Shown: in pieces, positions 17,600-25,708 of the stretch
Numbering within the stretch: position 1 is the first letter of the stretch
Layout: each line of letters starts with the position of its first letter
Source of the DNA: Saccharothrix sp. ST-888
GTDB lineage: Bacteria > Actinomycetota > Actinomycetes > Streptomycetales > Streptomycetaceae
NCBI RefSeq assembly: GCF_000955975.1
Contig: NZ_JYJF01000012.1
Coordinates: forward strand, 26,256 to 90,255
DNA length: 64,000 nt
Reading direction: 5' to 3'
Notes under the pieces: model-generated
What the model was told of the DNA's origin: nothing
Seen by the model: only the letters and a program-made list of their open reading frames with translations
Database searches by the model: none
Position numbers and translations under genes: made by a program

Positions 17600-18367
17600 T
17601 CAGGGTGTCAAGCGGTGCAGGTCGCGGGGGAAGAGCGTGGTGCGCCGCACGTTGTCGGCCCCGGTGAGCCGGGCCGTCCAGCGTTCCAGGCCGAGCGCGA
17701 ATCCGCCGTGCGGCGGCATCCCGTGCGCGAACGCCCGGAGGTAGCCCGCGTACGGTTCGACGGGCTCGCCGCGCGCCGCGAGCGCGGCGAGGTAGTCCTC
17801 GTGGCGGTGCAGCCGCTGGCCGCCGGTGACCAGTTCCAGGCCCCGGAAGAGCAGGTCGAAGCTGTTGGAGTAGTCGGGCCTGGCCGGGTCCGGGTGGGTG
17901 TAGAGGGGCCGCTTGCGCATCGGGTAGCCGACGACGAAGAGGAACTCGCTTCCGTACTCCCGCAGCGCCCACTCGCCGAGCCACCGCTCGTGCGCGGGGG
18001 CGAGGTCCGGTTCGTCGGTGCCGAGCATCCGCATGGCCTCGGAGAAGTGCACCTGGGGGATCTCGGCGGGTACCTCCGGCAGGTGCAGCGAGAGCAAGTC
18101 CACTGCGCCGGCGGCGCGTTCGGCGACCGAGGCCAGCATCCCGGCGAGCGCCTCGCGGAGCACCGCCTGTACGTCGCGGTGGTCGGTGACGAAGCCCAAC
18201 TCGGCGTCCAGGCTGGTGTACTGGGCCAGCCCGGAGCGGTCCCGGATCACCAGGAAGGTGACGGATTTGAGCCCCCGGCGGCGGTGCAGCCAGCCGGAGA
18301 CTTCGACGGTTTCGCCCACGTGGCCGTGCAGTTCGGCGGCCAGCACGCGGGTGGTCGGGTGGATCAT
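17600..18367 (-). CDS. Aspartyl-tRNA-synthetase-like protein with internal deletion
   Basis: 255 residues instead of about 430. Residues 1-49 are the start of an AspS OB-fold (VSGWLHRRRGLKSVTFLVIR.., GLAQ). The next residues (YTSLDAELGF) belong to the catalytic core just after class II motif 2 in full-length enzymes. The rest continues normally to motif 3 (HGGFALGLERWTARLTG) and the ending LFPRDLHRLTP. About 170 residues, covering the rest of the OB-fold, motif 1 and motif 2, are absent without loss of frame. It should not aminoacylate tRNA by the normal route. It keeps an intact ribosome-binding site (GGAGGG, five bases) under a canonical T-box. The family resembles the archaeal-type (non-discriminating) AspS. 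It could be a decayed gene or a repurposed fragment. Confidence 0.8.
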   Translation of the reverse strand: MIHPTTRVLAAELHGHVGETVEVSGWLHRRRGLKSVTFLVIRDRSGLAQYTSLDAELGFVTDHRDVQAVLREALAGMLASVAERAAGAVDLLSLHLPEVPAEIPQVHFSEAMRMLGTDEPDLAPAHERWLGEWALREYGSEFLFVVGYPMRKRPLYTHPDPARPDYSNSFDLLFRGLELVTGGQRLHRHEDYLAALAARGEPVEPYAGYLRAFAHGMPPHGGFALGLERWTARLTGADNVRRTTLFPRDLHRLTP

Positions 18368-18600
18368 CGCAGCCCTCCAAGGGCGTCGTCATGATCCCTT
18401 CGGAGTGCGGGCGAGAAGGGGCAACTCGCGGTGCCACCGCACTTCTGCCGCTGCCCGGGGGCGGCGGCCTCATTGCGGCCCGATGACGGAGGCCGACCGG
18501 CGAGGCATTTCCTCCTCGCACTCAGGAGTGTCTTCCCCCACGGGACGTGAGGCCGCCTTCCCAGCTGCCGGCGGCTCTCTCCGCTCACGTGAACCCGGGG
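18368..18600 (-). promoter_or_regulatory. Translational T-box riboswitch
   Basis: Read on the minus strand. The T-box antisequestrator is complete: AGTGCGG (18443-18437) and CCGCACT (18410-18404) form the outer stem, the seven-base bulge TGGCACC (18436-18430) is the tRNA acceptor-end site, and GCGAG (18429-18425) with CTCGC (18415-18411) form the inner stem. Downstream, CTCCGAAGGG (18405-18396) can instead pair with CCCTTGGAG (18383-18375), hiding the Shine-Dalgarno sequence. The bulge base pairing with the tRNA discriminator is C, which fits the G73 of tRNA-Asp or tRNA-Asn. A hairpin at 18590-18545 may be stem I. A GAC at 18532-18530 is a possible Asp specifier, but I could not fold stem I with confidence. 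Confidence 0.88.
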
Positions 18601-18699
18601 GTACTCGGCTCCCTCGACGTGTTGCAGGTGAGGCTAGGGCCGGGGTCCGGCAGACCGCAACGCGATTTGCCGGACCCCCGTGCGGTGAGGCGGATCGGG

Positions 18700-19269
18700 T
18701 CAGAGCAGGGTCCGCCAGTAGTACCAGAAGCGGTTGAGTACCAGCAGGGCGATGCCCGCGTACCAGAGGGCGGGCAGGACCCAGTGGTAGCGGGCTGCGG
18801 TCCGCCAGTTCGGACGGTTGTGCAGCAGGGTGTACCAGCCCAGCGGCAGGACCACGGCCCACACCACCATGCAGTACGGGCACAGCGCCCCGATCTCGTA
18901 CAGGGCCTGGTCGATCAGCCAGAGGACGAAGCCCAGGCCGGCGACCGTGCCGGCCTGGAGGGTCCACCAGAACCAGGGCCGGTACGTGGCGCCGGCGAGC
19001 AGGCCGACCCCGGCCGCCAGGACGGCGGCGAAGGCGGCAAGGCCGATGAGGGAGTTGGGGAAGCCGAAGACCTCGGCCTGCGGGGTGCGCATGACCGAGC
19101 CGCAGCTGATGATCGGGTTGATGTTGCAGCCGGGGACGTAGTCCGGGTTCTGCAGCAGCCGGATCTTGTCGGCGGTGAGCACGGCCGAGGCGGCCAGGCC
19201 CAGTGCGCCGCAGACCGTCAGCAGGACGGCCTGGGCGCGGCTCGCCCCGATCGGGGTCGCTGTGGCCAT
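18700..19269 (-). CDS. Vitamin K epoxide reductase (VKOR) family protein
   Basis: 189 residues with four to five membrane helices. The active-site CPYC is at residues 130-133 within a helix (YEIGALCPYCMVVW), and the loop cysteines are Cys48 and Cys56 (PGCNINPIISCGS). Bacterial VKOR reoxidises DsbA-type proteins using quinone. The ATG lies five bases beyond the stop of the thioredoxin-fold gene upstream, with its ribosome-binding site (GGGAG) inside that gene, so the two form an operon and probably a redox pair at the outer face of the membrane. Confidence 0.95.
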   Translation of the reverse strand: MATATPIGASRAQAVLLTVCGALGLAASAVLTADKIRLLQNPDYVPGCNINPIISCGSVMRTPQAEVFGFPNSLIGLAAFAAVLAAGVGLLAGATYRPWFWWTLQAGTVAGLGFVLWLIDQALYEIGALCPYCMVVWAVVLPLGWYTLLHNRPNWRTAARYHWVLPALWYAGIALLVLNRFWYYWRTLL

Positions 19270-19273
19270 GGCG

Positions 19274-20083
19274 TCAGCTCCCGGTGGCCTGGCGGACCAC
19301 GGCGGTGAACTGCTCGGCGGTCAGCGGGGTGCCCTTGGAGTCGAAGAGCTCCAGCGCCTTGCCGTCGAGCTTGATGGTCGGGGTACCGGTGACACCGCTG
19401 CCGTTGAAGGCGGCGGCGACCTTGCCCGCCCAGGGGCGGTAGGTGCCCTCGGTGACGGCCTTGGTGAACGCTTCGGTCTTCAGCCCCGGCACCTTGTCGG
19501 CCAGCGCGAGGATGTGGTTCACGTCGCCGAAGCCGTCCACCCGCTCCTCGGGCTGGTTGGCGTACAGCACGTCGTGGAACTGCTTGAACTTCGCTGCACC
19601 GCCCTCGTTGATGGCCGCGCCGACGGCGGCCAGCGCGGTCTTCGAGCCCTGCCCGCCGAGGTTGTCGTCGAGGAAGGCCGCCAGGTGGTACTCGATCTTG
19701 TACGTGCCGTCGTCGGCGAGCTGCTGGACCGCCTTCCCGGCCGAGCCCTCGAAGACCTTGCAGATCGGGCAGCGGAAGTCCTCGAACACCTGCAGGGTGT
19801 GCGGGGCGTCGGCGCGGCCGTAGACGATCACCGTGCCGTTCTGGCCCGAGGTGTTGGCCGGGGTCACCAGCGCGCTGGACACCGAGGCCGTGTCGGAGCT
19901 GCTGCTGCTGCCGTCGCTCGCGGTGCTGATGGCGAGCGTGGTCGCGGCGGCCAGGGCGAGGACGCCGAGTATCGAGGCGCCGACGACGGTCCGGCGGCGG
20001 ACGGCGGCGCTGCGGGCCTCGCGCAGCTGCGCCTCGCGCAGACGCTCGCGGGGGCTGGGCTTGGGGGACTGCGGGGTGCTCAT
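19274..20083 (-). CDS. Membrane-anchored DsbA-like thiol oxidoreductase
   Basis: 269 residues from the ATG at 20083, with AAGGAG twelve bases upstream; an in-frame GTG at 20119 is less likely. A basic cytoplasmic tail, one membrane helix (~33-55), a serine-rich linker, then a DsbA/thioredoxin_4 domain with the CPIC active site (Cys105, Cys108; EDFRCPICKVFEG) and the cis-Pro region VTGTPTIKLDG. It would introduce disulfides into exported proteins and be recharged by the VKOR encoded immediately downstream. Confidence 0.93.
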   Translation of the reverse strand: MSTPQSPKPSPRERLREAQLREARSAAVRRRTVVGASILGVLALAAATTLAISTASDGSSSSSDTASVSSALVTPANTSGQNGTVIVYGRADAPHTLQVFEDFRCPICKVFEGSAGKAVQQLADDGTYKIEYHLAAFLDDNLGGQGSKTALAAVGAAINEGGAAKFKQFHDVLYANQPEERVDGFGDVNHILALADKVPGLKTEAFTKAVTEGTYRPWAGKVAAAFNGSGVTGTPTIKLDGKALELFDSKGTPLTAEQFTAVVRQATGS

Positions 20084-20304
20084 GGTGAAGGTCAACTCCT
20101 TGGAGCAGGGGCGGACCACGGACCCGGCGCGTTCGACACGGCCGGACCGGCACGCGGCCGCGCGGGCGCGGGGGTGCGTCGGAGGCGGTGCTGCGGGCCG
20201 GGGCGGGGTCCACCCGGTGGCGGGGAAGTGGTGGGGTGGTGGGCCGACGGATCGTCAGGTCGGCTCGCGCCGGGCCGTGCAGGACCCGGAGGCGGCGGAC
20301 GTCG

Positions 20305-20940
20305 TCAGCAGGCGAGCGCGAACGCCGGGGCCGGCGGTCCGCGCCGGGGCGCGGGGGTGAGCACCACGTCCGCGCGGCGGGGGAGGCAGTCCTCGGCCGT
20401 CGGTGGCGGCGTCAGGGAGGCCGGGCAGTTCGGCAGCGGGGCGGGCAGCAGGAGAGCCCGCAGCGGGGCGGCGAGCAGCTCGCCGAGCGCGCGTTTGGCC
20501 TCGGCCAGATCGTGGAGCGCGGCCTCGCCCAGGCGCAGCCAGAGCGCGGCGGCGAACGCGAGCAGCAGGTGCACCATCAGGACCAGCGCCTGGGCCGTGC
20601 CCGGGGCGCTCGCGGTCAGGAACGACTCCTTGACCGAACTCCCGCCGCAGACCAGCAGATCGACGCCGTGCGAGGGCGCGGCACAGGCGTCCTGGCCGAG
20701 GTTGAAGGCGGTGTTCAGCAGCAGTTCGATCGGTACCAGGACCGCCGAGATGTGCAGGAAGCGCCGCTGACCGCCGCAGGCGGGCAGGGCGGCCAGGAAC
20801 ACGGCCGCCGTCGCGACGGCCACCAGGCTCAGCGGCAACGGCCGCCCGGTGATCACGACTTGGCCGAGCGCGGACAGCGGAACGGCGAGCGCGGTGAACA
20901 CCGCTGCCCGCAGAGCCCTGGTCGCCTGGCTGTCAGTCAT
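20305..20940 (-). CDS. Integral membrane protein of unknown function
   Basis: 211 residues from the ATG at 20940. At least four hydrophobic helices are visible (AVFTALAVPLSALGQVVI, LPLSLVAVATAAVFLAALP, FLHISAVLVPIELLLNTAF, ALVLMVHLLLAFAAALWL). Loops contain cysteines (ALPACGG, GQDACAA, LLVCGG), and there is a C-terminal proline/cysteine-rich tail. I do not recognise the family. It is upstream of, and on the same strand as, the DsbA-VKOR pair, separated by 221 bases; the cysteines in exterior loops make it a possible client of that pair (inference). Confidence 0.65.
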   Translation of the reverse strand: MTDSQATRALRAAVFTALAVPLSALGQVVITGRPLPLSLVAVATAAVFLAALPACGGQRRFLHISAVLVPIELLLNTAFNLGQDACAAPSHGVDLLVCGGSSVKESFLTASAPGTAQALVLMVHLLLAFAAALWLRLGEAALHDLAEAKRALGELLAAPLRALLLPAPLPNCPASLTPPPTAEDCLPRRADVVLTPAPRRGPPAPAFALAC

Positions 20941-21203
20941 GGTGCTCGGAGTATGACACGGCCCCGCCGCCGCGCACGAGGGCACCTTGGCGGCACCGCG
21001 GGCGCGGTGCGGGGGGAGCGGGTCGGCGGAGTGGTCGGCGGCAGCCGGGTGCCGTGGTCCGAGGGCCGTGGTTCGACCGGGTCCGATCGAACATCTCTGC
21101 CATGTCGAGTGCCTTGAATCGCAAGCCAGTCCGGCTGTCGTCACCCGCCGGGGCGATCACCGGGCGGTGGACGGGTGATCCGCTGCCACCCCGCTCCGGC
21201 CGG

Positions 21204-21722
21204 ATGGACAATCGGCCGATGGACGATCCTCCCGGCTGCCCGCCCGACGTCCCGGCGCCGCCCCTGCCCACGCCCCCGACGCCGCCCGAAGCTCCGCATC
21301 CCCCGCACCCTCCGCATCCCCCACTGCCGCCGGTACCGACGCCGCCGGTACCCGACCCGCCCTCGCCGCCCGATGTGCCGCTGCCGCCGGTGCCGTCCGC
21401 GCCGCCGAGCCCGCAGCCGCACCCTTCGCCCACGTTCACGCCCGCACCGACGCCCACCAAGTCCGTGGCGGCGGTCGTCCCGCACCCGCAGAAGCCCTCC
21501 GCGCCGCCCGCACCGGAACCGACCCCCGCGTACAGCGCACTGCCGACCCCGGCCCCGGTGGTGACCACCGCAGTGGCCGTGCCGCCACCGCCGACGCCAC
21601 CGGCGGCCGCACCGGGTCTCGACCCGGTGGTGTGGGCGGCGGTCGTGCTCGTCACCATCCTGCTGCCGGCCGCACTGGCGGCCATCGGCCACTCGTTCCC
21701 CGTCACCCGGAGCCGCAGTTGA
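21204..21722 (+). CDS. Proline-rich membrane-anchored protein
   Basis: 172 residues from the ATG at 21204; ATGs at 21102 and 21219 are also in frame and no strong ribosome-binding site decides. Residues ~5-135 are dominated by proline in PPx, HPPHPPHPP and PTP runs with valine, alanine and threonine, an extended wall-spanning type of sequence. One hydrophobic helix near the C-terminus (PVVWAAVVLVTILLPAALAA) precedes a short basic tail, suggesting C-terminal anchoring. No enzymatic motif. The stop overlaps the TTG start of the next small membrane protein (TTGA). Confidence 0.6.
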   Translation: MDNRPMDDPPGCPPDVPAPPLPTPPTPPEAPHPPHPPHPPLPPVPTPPVPDPPSPPDVPLPPVPSAPPSPQPHPSPTFTPAPTPTKSVAAVVPHPQKPSAPPAPEPTPAYSALPTPAPVVTTAVAVPPPPTPPAAAPGLDPVVWAAVVLVTILLPAALAAIGHSFPVTRSRS

Positions 21723-22105
21723 ACCCCGTCCCGATCATCGGCGCTGCCGTAGCCGTCACCGTCGCGCTCGGCAGCCTCGCCGTCGCCCAGCGCCTGCGTC
21801 CCGCACCGTCCCCCGACGCGGGGGACGACTCGCCGCACCCGGCCCTCTCCAGCATCGGCGCGGGCCTGCTCTCCGGCTTCGTGCTGCTCACCGGATTCCT
21901 GGTGGCCACGGGCTGGGCGGCGCACACCACCGCCGTCGTCCCGCCGACCGGCCTGTACGTCGCCGACGGTGCCGCCGCGATCGCCGTACTGCTCTACCCG
22001 TCGCTCGCCGCACTGCCGTTCACCGCCCGGCACGCCACCGCCGTGGCCTTCTTCGGGGCACTCGTCGGCTACACCCTCTCGCTGGCGATCCAGCTGCGGC
22101 CGTAG
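21719..22105 (+). CDS. Small membrane protein coupled to the proline-rich protein
   Basis: 128 residues from a TTG whose last bases form the upstream stop (TTGA), so translation is coupled. Four hydrophobic helices: VPIIGAAVAVTVALGSLAVA, an IGAGLLSGFVLLTGFLVATG segment, LYVADGAAAIAVLLYPSLAA and ATAVAFFGALVGYTLSLAI. No known family. Together with the preceding protein it looks like a two-component envelope unit. A hairpin follows 42 bases after the stop. Confidence 0.6.
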   Translation: MNPVPIIGAAVAVTVALGSLAVAQRLRPAPSPDAGDDSPHPALSSIGAGLLSGFVLLTGFLVATGWAAHTTAVVPPTGLYVADGAAAIAVLLYPSLAALPFTARHATAVAFFGALVGYTLSLAIQLRP

Positions 22106-22146
22106 CACCTCGACGGTGTCTCCCGGCCGAGCCCGGTCGAGCCCGG

Positions 22147-22169
22147 CCGAGCCCGTCAACCGGGCTCGG
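22147..22169 (+). terminator. Hairpin terminator
   Basis: CCGAGCCCG (22147-22155) pairs perfectly with CGGGCTCGG (22161-22169) around the loop TCAAC. It follows the proline-rich/membrane-protein pair and precedes the CHAD gene. Confidence 0.7.
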
Positions 22170-22306
22170 CCCGGCGGGGCTTGGCACGGCGGGCCGGGGG
22201 GACCGGCTGGATCGCGTCCCGTACCCGTACGAACGACGGGCCTGCGGCGTGGGTCCGGCCGGGGAGGCGGCGGCATAGCCTGGAAGCCCAGGAGAGGGCG
22301 GACGGT

Positions 22307-23149
22307 ATGCCGCAGAAGGAAGTTCCGGCGGCGGGGGCACTGCTGCACGCCCGGATCGTCGAGCAGGCCGAGGTGCTGGCCGGCCTGGGACCGGAGGTAC
22401 GGGCGGACGCGCCGGACGCCGTCCACCGGATGCGGGTCGCCTGTCGGCGGCTGCGCGCCGCGCTGCGCCCGTACGGTGCTCCACTCGCCGGGACGGGGCG
22501 TGAACTGCGCTGGCTCGGAGGCTGTCTCGGACAGGCCAGGGACACCGAGGTGCTCGGTGACCTGCTGGTCGCCCAGGCGCGCGAACTGCCGCCCGAGTGC
22601 GAGCCCGAGGCGCTGGCGCAGGCGCTCGCCGCCTGGTCGCGCGAACGGTACCGCGCCGCCTGGCCTGCGGTGACGGCCGCCCTGGACAGTCCCCGCTACC
22701 TGGCGCTGCTCGCCGAGCTGCGGGAGCTGGCGCAGCGGCCGCCGTCCGCCGCCGACCTGCCCGCGCTCGGTGAGCTGGCCCGGCGGGAGCAGCGCCGTAC
22801 CGCCGCCAGGCTCAAGGCCGCCCGTCGGGCGACGTCCGGCGAGGAGACCGACCGGGCGCTGCACGAGGCCCGGAAGGCCGCGAAGTGGGCGAGGTACGCG
22901 GGGGAGACGGCCGGCGAGCCGGGGGAGCGCTTCACCGCGCGGATGAAGGCGCTGCAGGAGCTGCTCGGCGCGCACCAGGACAGTGTGGTAGCGCGCAGCG
23001 CGCTGCGGGAACTGGCCGTCGGGGCCGACGTCGGGCGGGCGTTCGGCTACGGAGTGTTGTACGGCGGTCAGCTGACGGTGGCCGAACGGGCGCGGGAGCG
23101 GCTGCCTGAGGTCTGGCGGAAGGCGCGCAAGTCGCCGGGGTTCGAGTAG
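22307..23149 (+). CDS. CHAD-domain protein
   Basis: 280 residues from the ATG at 22307 with GGAGAGGG upstream. A single CHAD domain: the first helical repeat contains the basic signature VHRMRVACRRLRAALRPY (~44-61), and the second half contains LHEARKAAKWARYAGE and LQELLGAHQDSVVAR. CHAD domains are alpha-helical, rich in conserved histidine and arginine, and bind polyphosphate. No CYTH triphosphatase partner is adjacent. Predicted soluble, associating with polyphosphate granules (family knowledge). Confidence 0.9.
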   Translation: MPQKEVPAAGALLHARIVEQAEVLAGLGPEVRADAPDAVHRMRVACRRLRAALRPYGAPLAGTGRELRWLGGCLGQARDTEVLGDLLVAQARELPPECEPEALAQALAAWSRERYRAAWPAVTAALDSPRYLALLAELRELAQRPPSAADLPALGELARREQRRTAARLKAARRATSGEETDRALHEARKAAKWARYAGETAGEPGERFTARMKALQELLGAHQDSVVARSALRELAVGADVGRAFGYGVLYGGQLTVAERARERLPEVWRKARKSPGFE

Positions 23150-23214
23150 GACTCGCCCCCGCAGGGGACAGGCTGCCGGGGGGCGCGGAGGTACGCGGTG
23201 ATCCGCGCCGCTGT

Positions 23215-23994
23215 TCAGGGGGTGTGCGGGAGGGTGGTGAGGCCGGCGGAGTGGGCGGCGTCGGCGAGCAGTCGGCGCAGCATGGCCGTGGTCAGCCGGC
23301 CGGTGTTGGTGTTGCGGGGGCTGACGTGGTAGCAGCCGAAGAGTTCCAGCGGCGCGCCCCCGTCGGCGGCCGGGAGCAGCACCCGTGCGCCGTGCCCGAA
23401 CACGGGGCGTGGCCGGGGCAGCTCCCACCCGGCGCCGGCCAGCGCGGGCAGCAGGGCCTGCCAGGCGAAGCCGCCGAGTGCGACCACGGACCGTACGGTC
23501 GGCCGCAGATAGCCCAGTTCGCGCTCCAGCCACGGGCGGCAGGTGTCCCGCTCGGTGACGGACGGCTTGTTGTCGGGCGGTGCGCAGCGGACCGGGTCGG
23601 TGATCCGGACGCCGTACAGTTCCAGGCCGTCGTCGCGGCTGACGGCGGTCGGCTGGGAGGCCAGCCCGAGGTCGTAGAGGGCCGCGTAGAGCAGGTCGCC
23701 GGAGGGATCGCCGGTGAAGATCCGGCCGGTCCGGTTGGCGCCGTGCGCGGCCGGGGCGAGACCGACCAGCACGAGTGCGGCGTCGGGCGGGCCGAAGCCG
23801 GGGATCGGCCGGGCCCAGTAGTCCCAGTCCTGGTACGAGCGGCGTTTGGTCCGCGCCGCCTCCTCGCGCCAGCTGACCAGGCGCGGGCAGGCCCGGCAGT
23901 GCGTGACCGCGGAGTCCAGCTCGGCGAGGCTGCGCACGGTGTCCGCCGGGTGGCAGGGAGACGGCGGTGGCGGCGGGGGTGCGGCGGCGCTCAT
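23215..23994 (-). CDS. Uracil-DNA glycosylase, family 5 (UdgB) type
   Basis: 259 residues from the ATG, starting with a proline-rich tail. Motif 1 is GLAPAAHGANRTGR, with the alanine-rich sequence seen in family 5 enzymes rather than the Asp of family 1. The late motif is HVSPRNTNTG. Cysteines in HCRACPRL, VRCAPP and RDTCRPW are the likely iron-sulfur cluster ligands. The enzyme excises uracil and related damaged bases, important in GC-rich genomes where cytosine deamination is frequent. Single gene, convergent with the CHAD gene. Confidence 0.9.
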   Translation of the reverse strand: MSAAAPPPPPPSPCHPADTVRSLAELDSAVTHCRACPRLVSWREEAARTKRRSYQDWDYWARPIPGFGPPDAALVLVGLAPAAHGANRTGRIFTGDPSGDLLYAALYDLGLASQPTAVSRDDGLELYGVRITDPVRCAPPDNKPSVTERDTCRPWLERELGYLRPTVRSVVALGGFAWQALLPALAGAGWELPRPRPVFGHGARVLLPAADGGAPLELFGCYHVSPRNTNTGRLTTAMLRRLLADAAHSAGLTTLPHTP

Positions 23995-24128
23995 GCGGCG
24001 AATCCTAGGGCCCGTCTTCAGACTCCCGGCAGAGACGGGCCCTGGGGCGGACTGCGGTGATCGCGGGGGGCCTTGGCGGAGTAGCGTGGAACGGGCTAGT
24101 GCGGAGTCGGGTGGCCGAGGTGACGGCG

Positions 24129-25202
24129 ATGCTCATTGTTGACGCGATTCTGGGTGCGGCCGGTCTGTTGGGCGTGTGGGCGGGGCTCAGTATCCGGGTC
24201 GTGCAGCAGTTCCAGCGCGGTGTGGTGTTCCGGTTCGGCCGGGTGCGCGAGCAGATCAGGCAGCCGGGGCTGGCGGTGCTGATGCCCGTGGCGGATCGGA
24301 TGAGCAAGGTGAACGTGCAGATCGTCACCATGCCGATCCCGGCCCAGGAGGGCATCACCCGGGACAACGTCACGGTGCGGGTGGACGCCGTCGTCTACTT
24401 CAGGGTCGTCGACCCGGTGCGGGCTGCGGTCAACGTGCAGGACTACCAGTTCGCGATCTCCCAGGTGGCCCAGACCTCGCTGCGTTCGATCATCGGCAAG
24501 AGCGAGCTGGACGACCTGCTGGCCAACCGCGAGCCGATCAACCAGGGACTGGAACTGATGCTGGACAGCCCGGCGCTGGGCTGGGGCATCGAGATCGACC
24601 GGGTGGAGATCAAGGACGTGGCCCTGCCCGAGTCGATGAAGCGCTCGATGTCCCGGCAGGCGGAGGCCGAGCGCGAGCGGCGGGCCCGGATCATCACGGC
24701 GGACGGCGAGTACCAGGCGTCCGCCCGGCTCTCCGAGGCCGCCACGATCATGAGCAGGGCACCGGCCGCGCTGCAACTGCGGCTGTTGCAGACGGTGGTG
24801 GAGGTCGCGGCGGAGAAGAACTCGACTCTCGTCCTGCCCTTCCCGGTGGAGCTGCTGCGTTTCCTGGACAACGCGAGCAGAACCGGTGGCGGCGGGACCG
24901 CAGCAGGGGGCGGGGAGGAGAAGGGCGGCGGCACGGCGGCCGCTGGGCCCGAGCCGTCGGCGCCGCTGCCCGAGGTGCGCGGGGTGGAACAGCTGGAACT
25001 GCCGTCGCTGGACGAGGTCCTCGCGCAGTCGCCCCTGCCGGACGCGGTCGTGGCTCCGGACGCGGCTCCGGACGCGGGGGATGGCGAGCAGCAGTCCGAC
25101 CGGATGCCGAAGGACGGCGCCGATCCCGGTGGCGACGCCGGACGGCCCGGACCAGGATGGAGTAACGGGGCTGTGCACTCACGGCAGGAGGCCGGACAAT
25201 GA
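24129..25202 (+). CDS. Slipin/SPFH (band 7) membrane protein
   Basis: 357 residues from the ATG at 24129. One N-terminal membrane helix (VDAILGAAGLLGVWAGLSI) is followed by the SPFH domain: QQFQRGVVFRFGRVR, GLAVLMPVADRMSKV, ITRDNVTVRVDAVVYFRV and SLRSIIGKSELDDLL. A coiled coil (RQAEAERERRARIITADGEY) and an alanine/proline-rich tail complete it. Slipins oligomerise at the inner membrane and organise membrane domains. The stop overlaps the next start (ATGA), so the CBS protein is its likely partner. Confidence 0.92.
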   Translation: MLIVDAILGAAGLLGVWAGLSIRVVQQFQRGVVFRFGRVREQIRQPGLAVLMPVADRMSKVNVQIVTMPIPAQEGITRDNVTVRVDAVVYFRVVDPVRAAVNVQDYQFAISQVAQTSLRSIIGKSELDDLLANREPINQGLELMLDSPALGWGIEIDRVEIKDVALPESMKRSMSRQAEAERERRARIITADGEYQASARLSEAATIMSRAPAALQLRLLQTVVEVAAEKNSTLVLPFPVELLRFLDNASRTGGGGTAAGGGEEKGGGTAAAGPEPSAPLPEVRGVEQLELPSLDEVLAQSPLPDAVVAPDAAPDAGDGEQQSDRMPKDGADPGGDAGRPGPGWSNGAVHSRQEAGQ

Positions 25203-25627
25203 CCACCGCAAAAGACATCATGCACGCCGGTGCGGAATGCGTCCGGGAGCACGAGACCCTCGCCGAGGCGGCCCGGATCATGAAGGAGCGCGACGTCGGC
25301 GCGCTGCCGATCTGCGGGGAGAACCAGAAGCTGCTGGGCATCATCACCGACCGCGACATCGTCCTGCGATGCGTCGCCGCCGGCCTGGACCCGGCCCACA
25401 CCACCGCCGGTCAACTCGCCCTGGGACGGCCCCTGGTGGTGGAGGCGGACGAGGACGTCGAACAGGTGCTGGAGATGATGGAGGAGCACCGGGTCCGCCG
25501 CCTGCCGGTGATCAACCACCCCGAGCACAAACTGGTCGGCATGATCAGTGAGGCCGACATCGCCCGGGGACTGCCGCAGGAGCGGGTGGCCGAGTTCGTC
25601 GCGGCCGTCTGCAGCGAGAAGGTCTGA
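25199..25627 (+). CDS. CBS-pair protein
   Basis: 142 residues; essentially two CBS repeats. The first spans AKDIMHAGAECVREHETLAE to LLGIITDRDIVLRCV, the second PLVVEADEDVEQVLEMM to LVGMISEADIARGLP. CBS pairs bind adenosine nucleotides. The start overlaps the slipin stop by four bases. The last ~30 codons (RVAEFVAAVCSEKV) have a decayed second copy at 32225-32321 directly before the complete P450 gene, evidence of a local duplication. Confidence 0.93.
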   Translation: MTTAKDIMHAGAECVREHETLAEAARIMKERDVGALPICGENQKLLGIITDRDIVLRCVAAGLDPAHTTAGQLALGRPLVVEADEDVEQVLEMMEEHRVRRLPVINHPEHKLVGMISEADIARGLPQERVAEFVAAVCSEKV

Positions 25628-25708
25628 CCGACGCGGAGCGGGGACGAGGGTATGACCGGTACGGATCGGGTGCCTGGGCGGTCGGGCAACCGATCCGCGT
25701 GCGGGTGG

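Noticed and set aside
18354..18391. Short leader peptide starting at the ATG inside the T-box expression hairpin
   Set aside because: The ATG at 18391 has no ribosome-binding site, and the surrounding bases are better explained as the loop of the sequestering hairpin.
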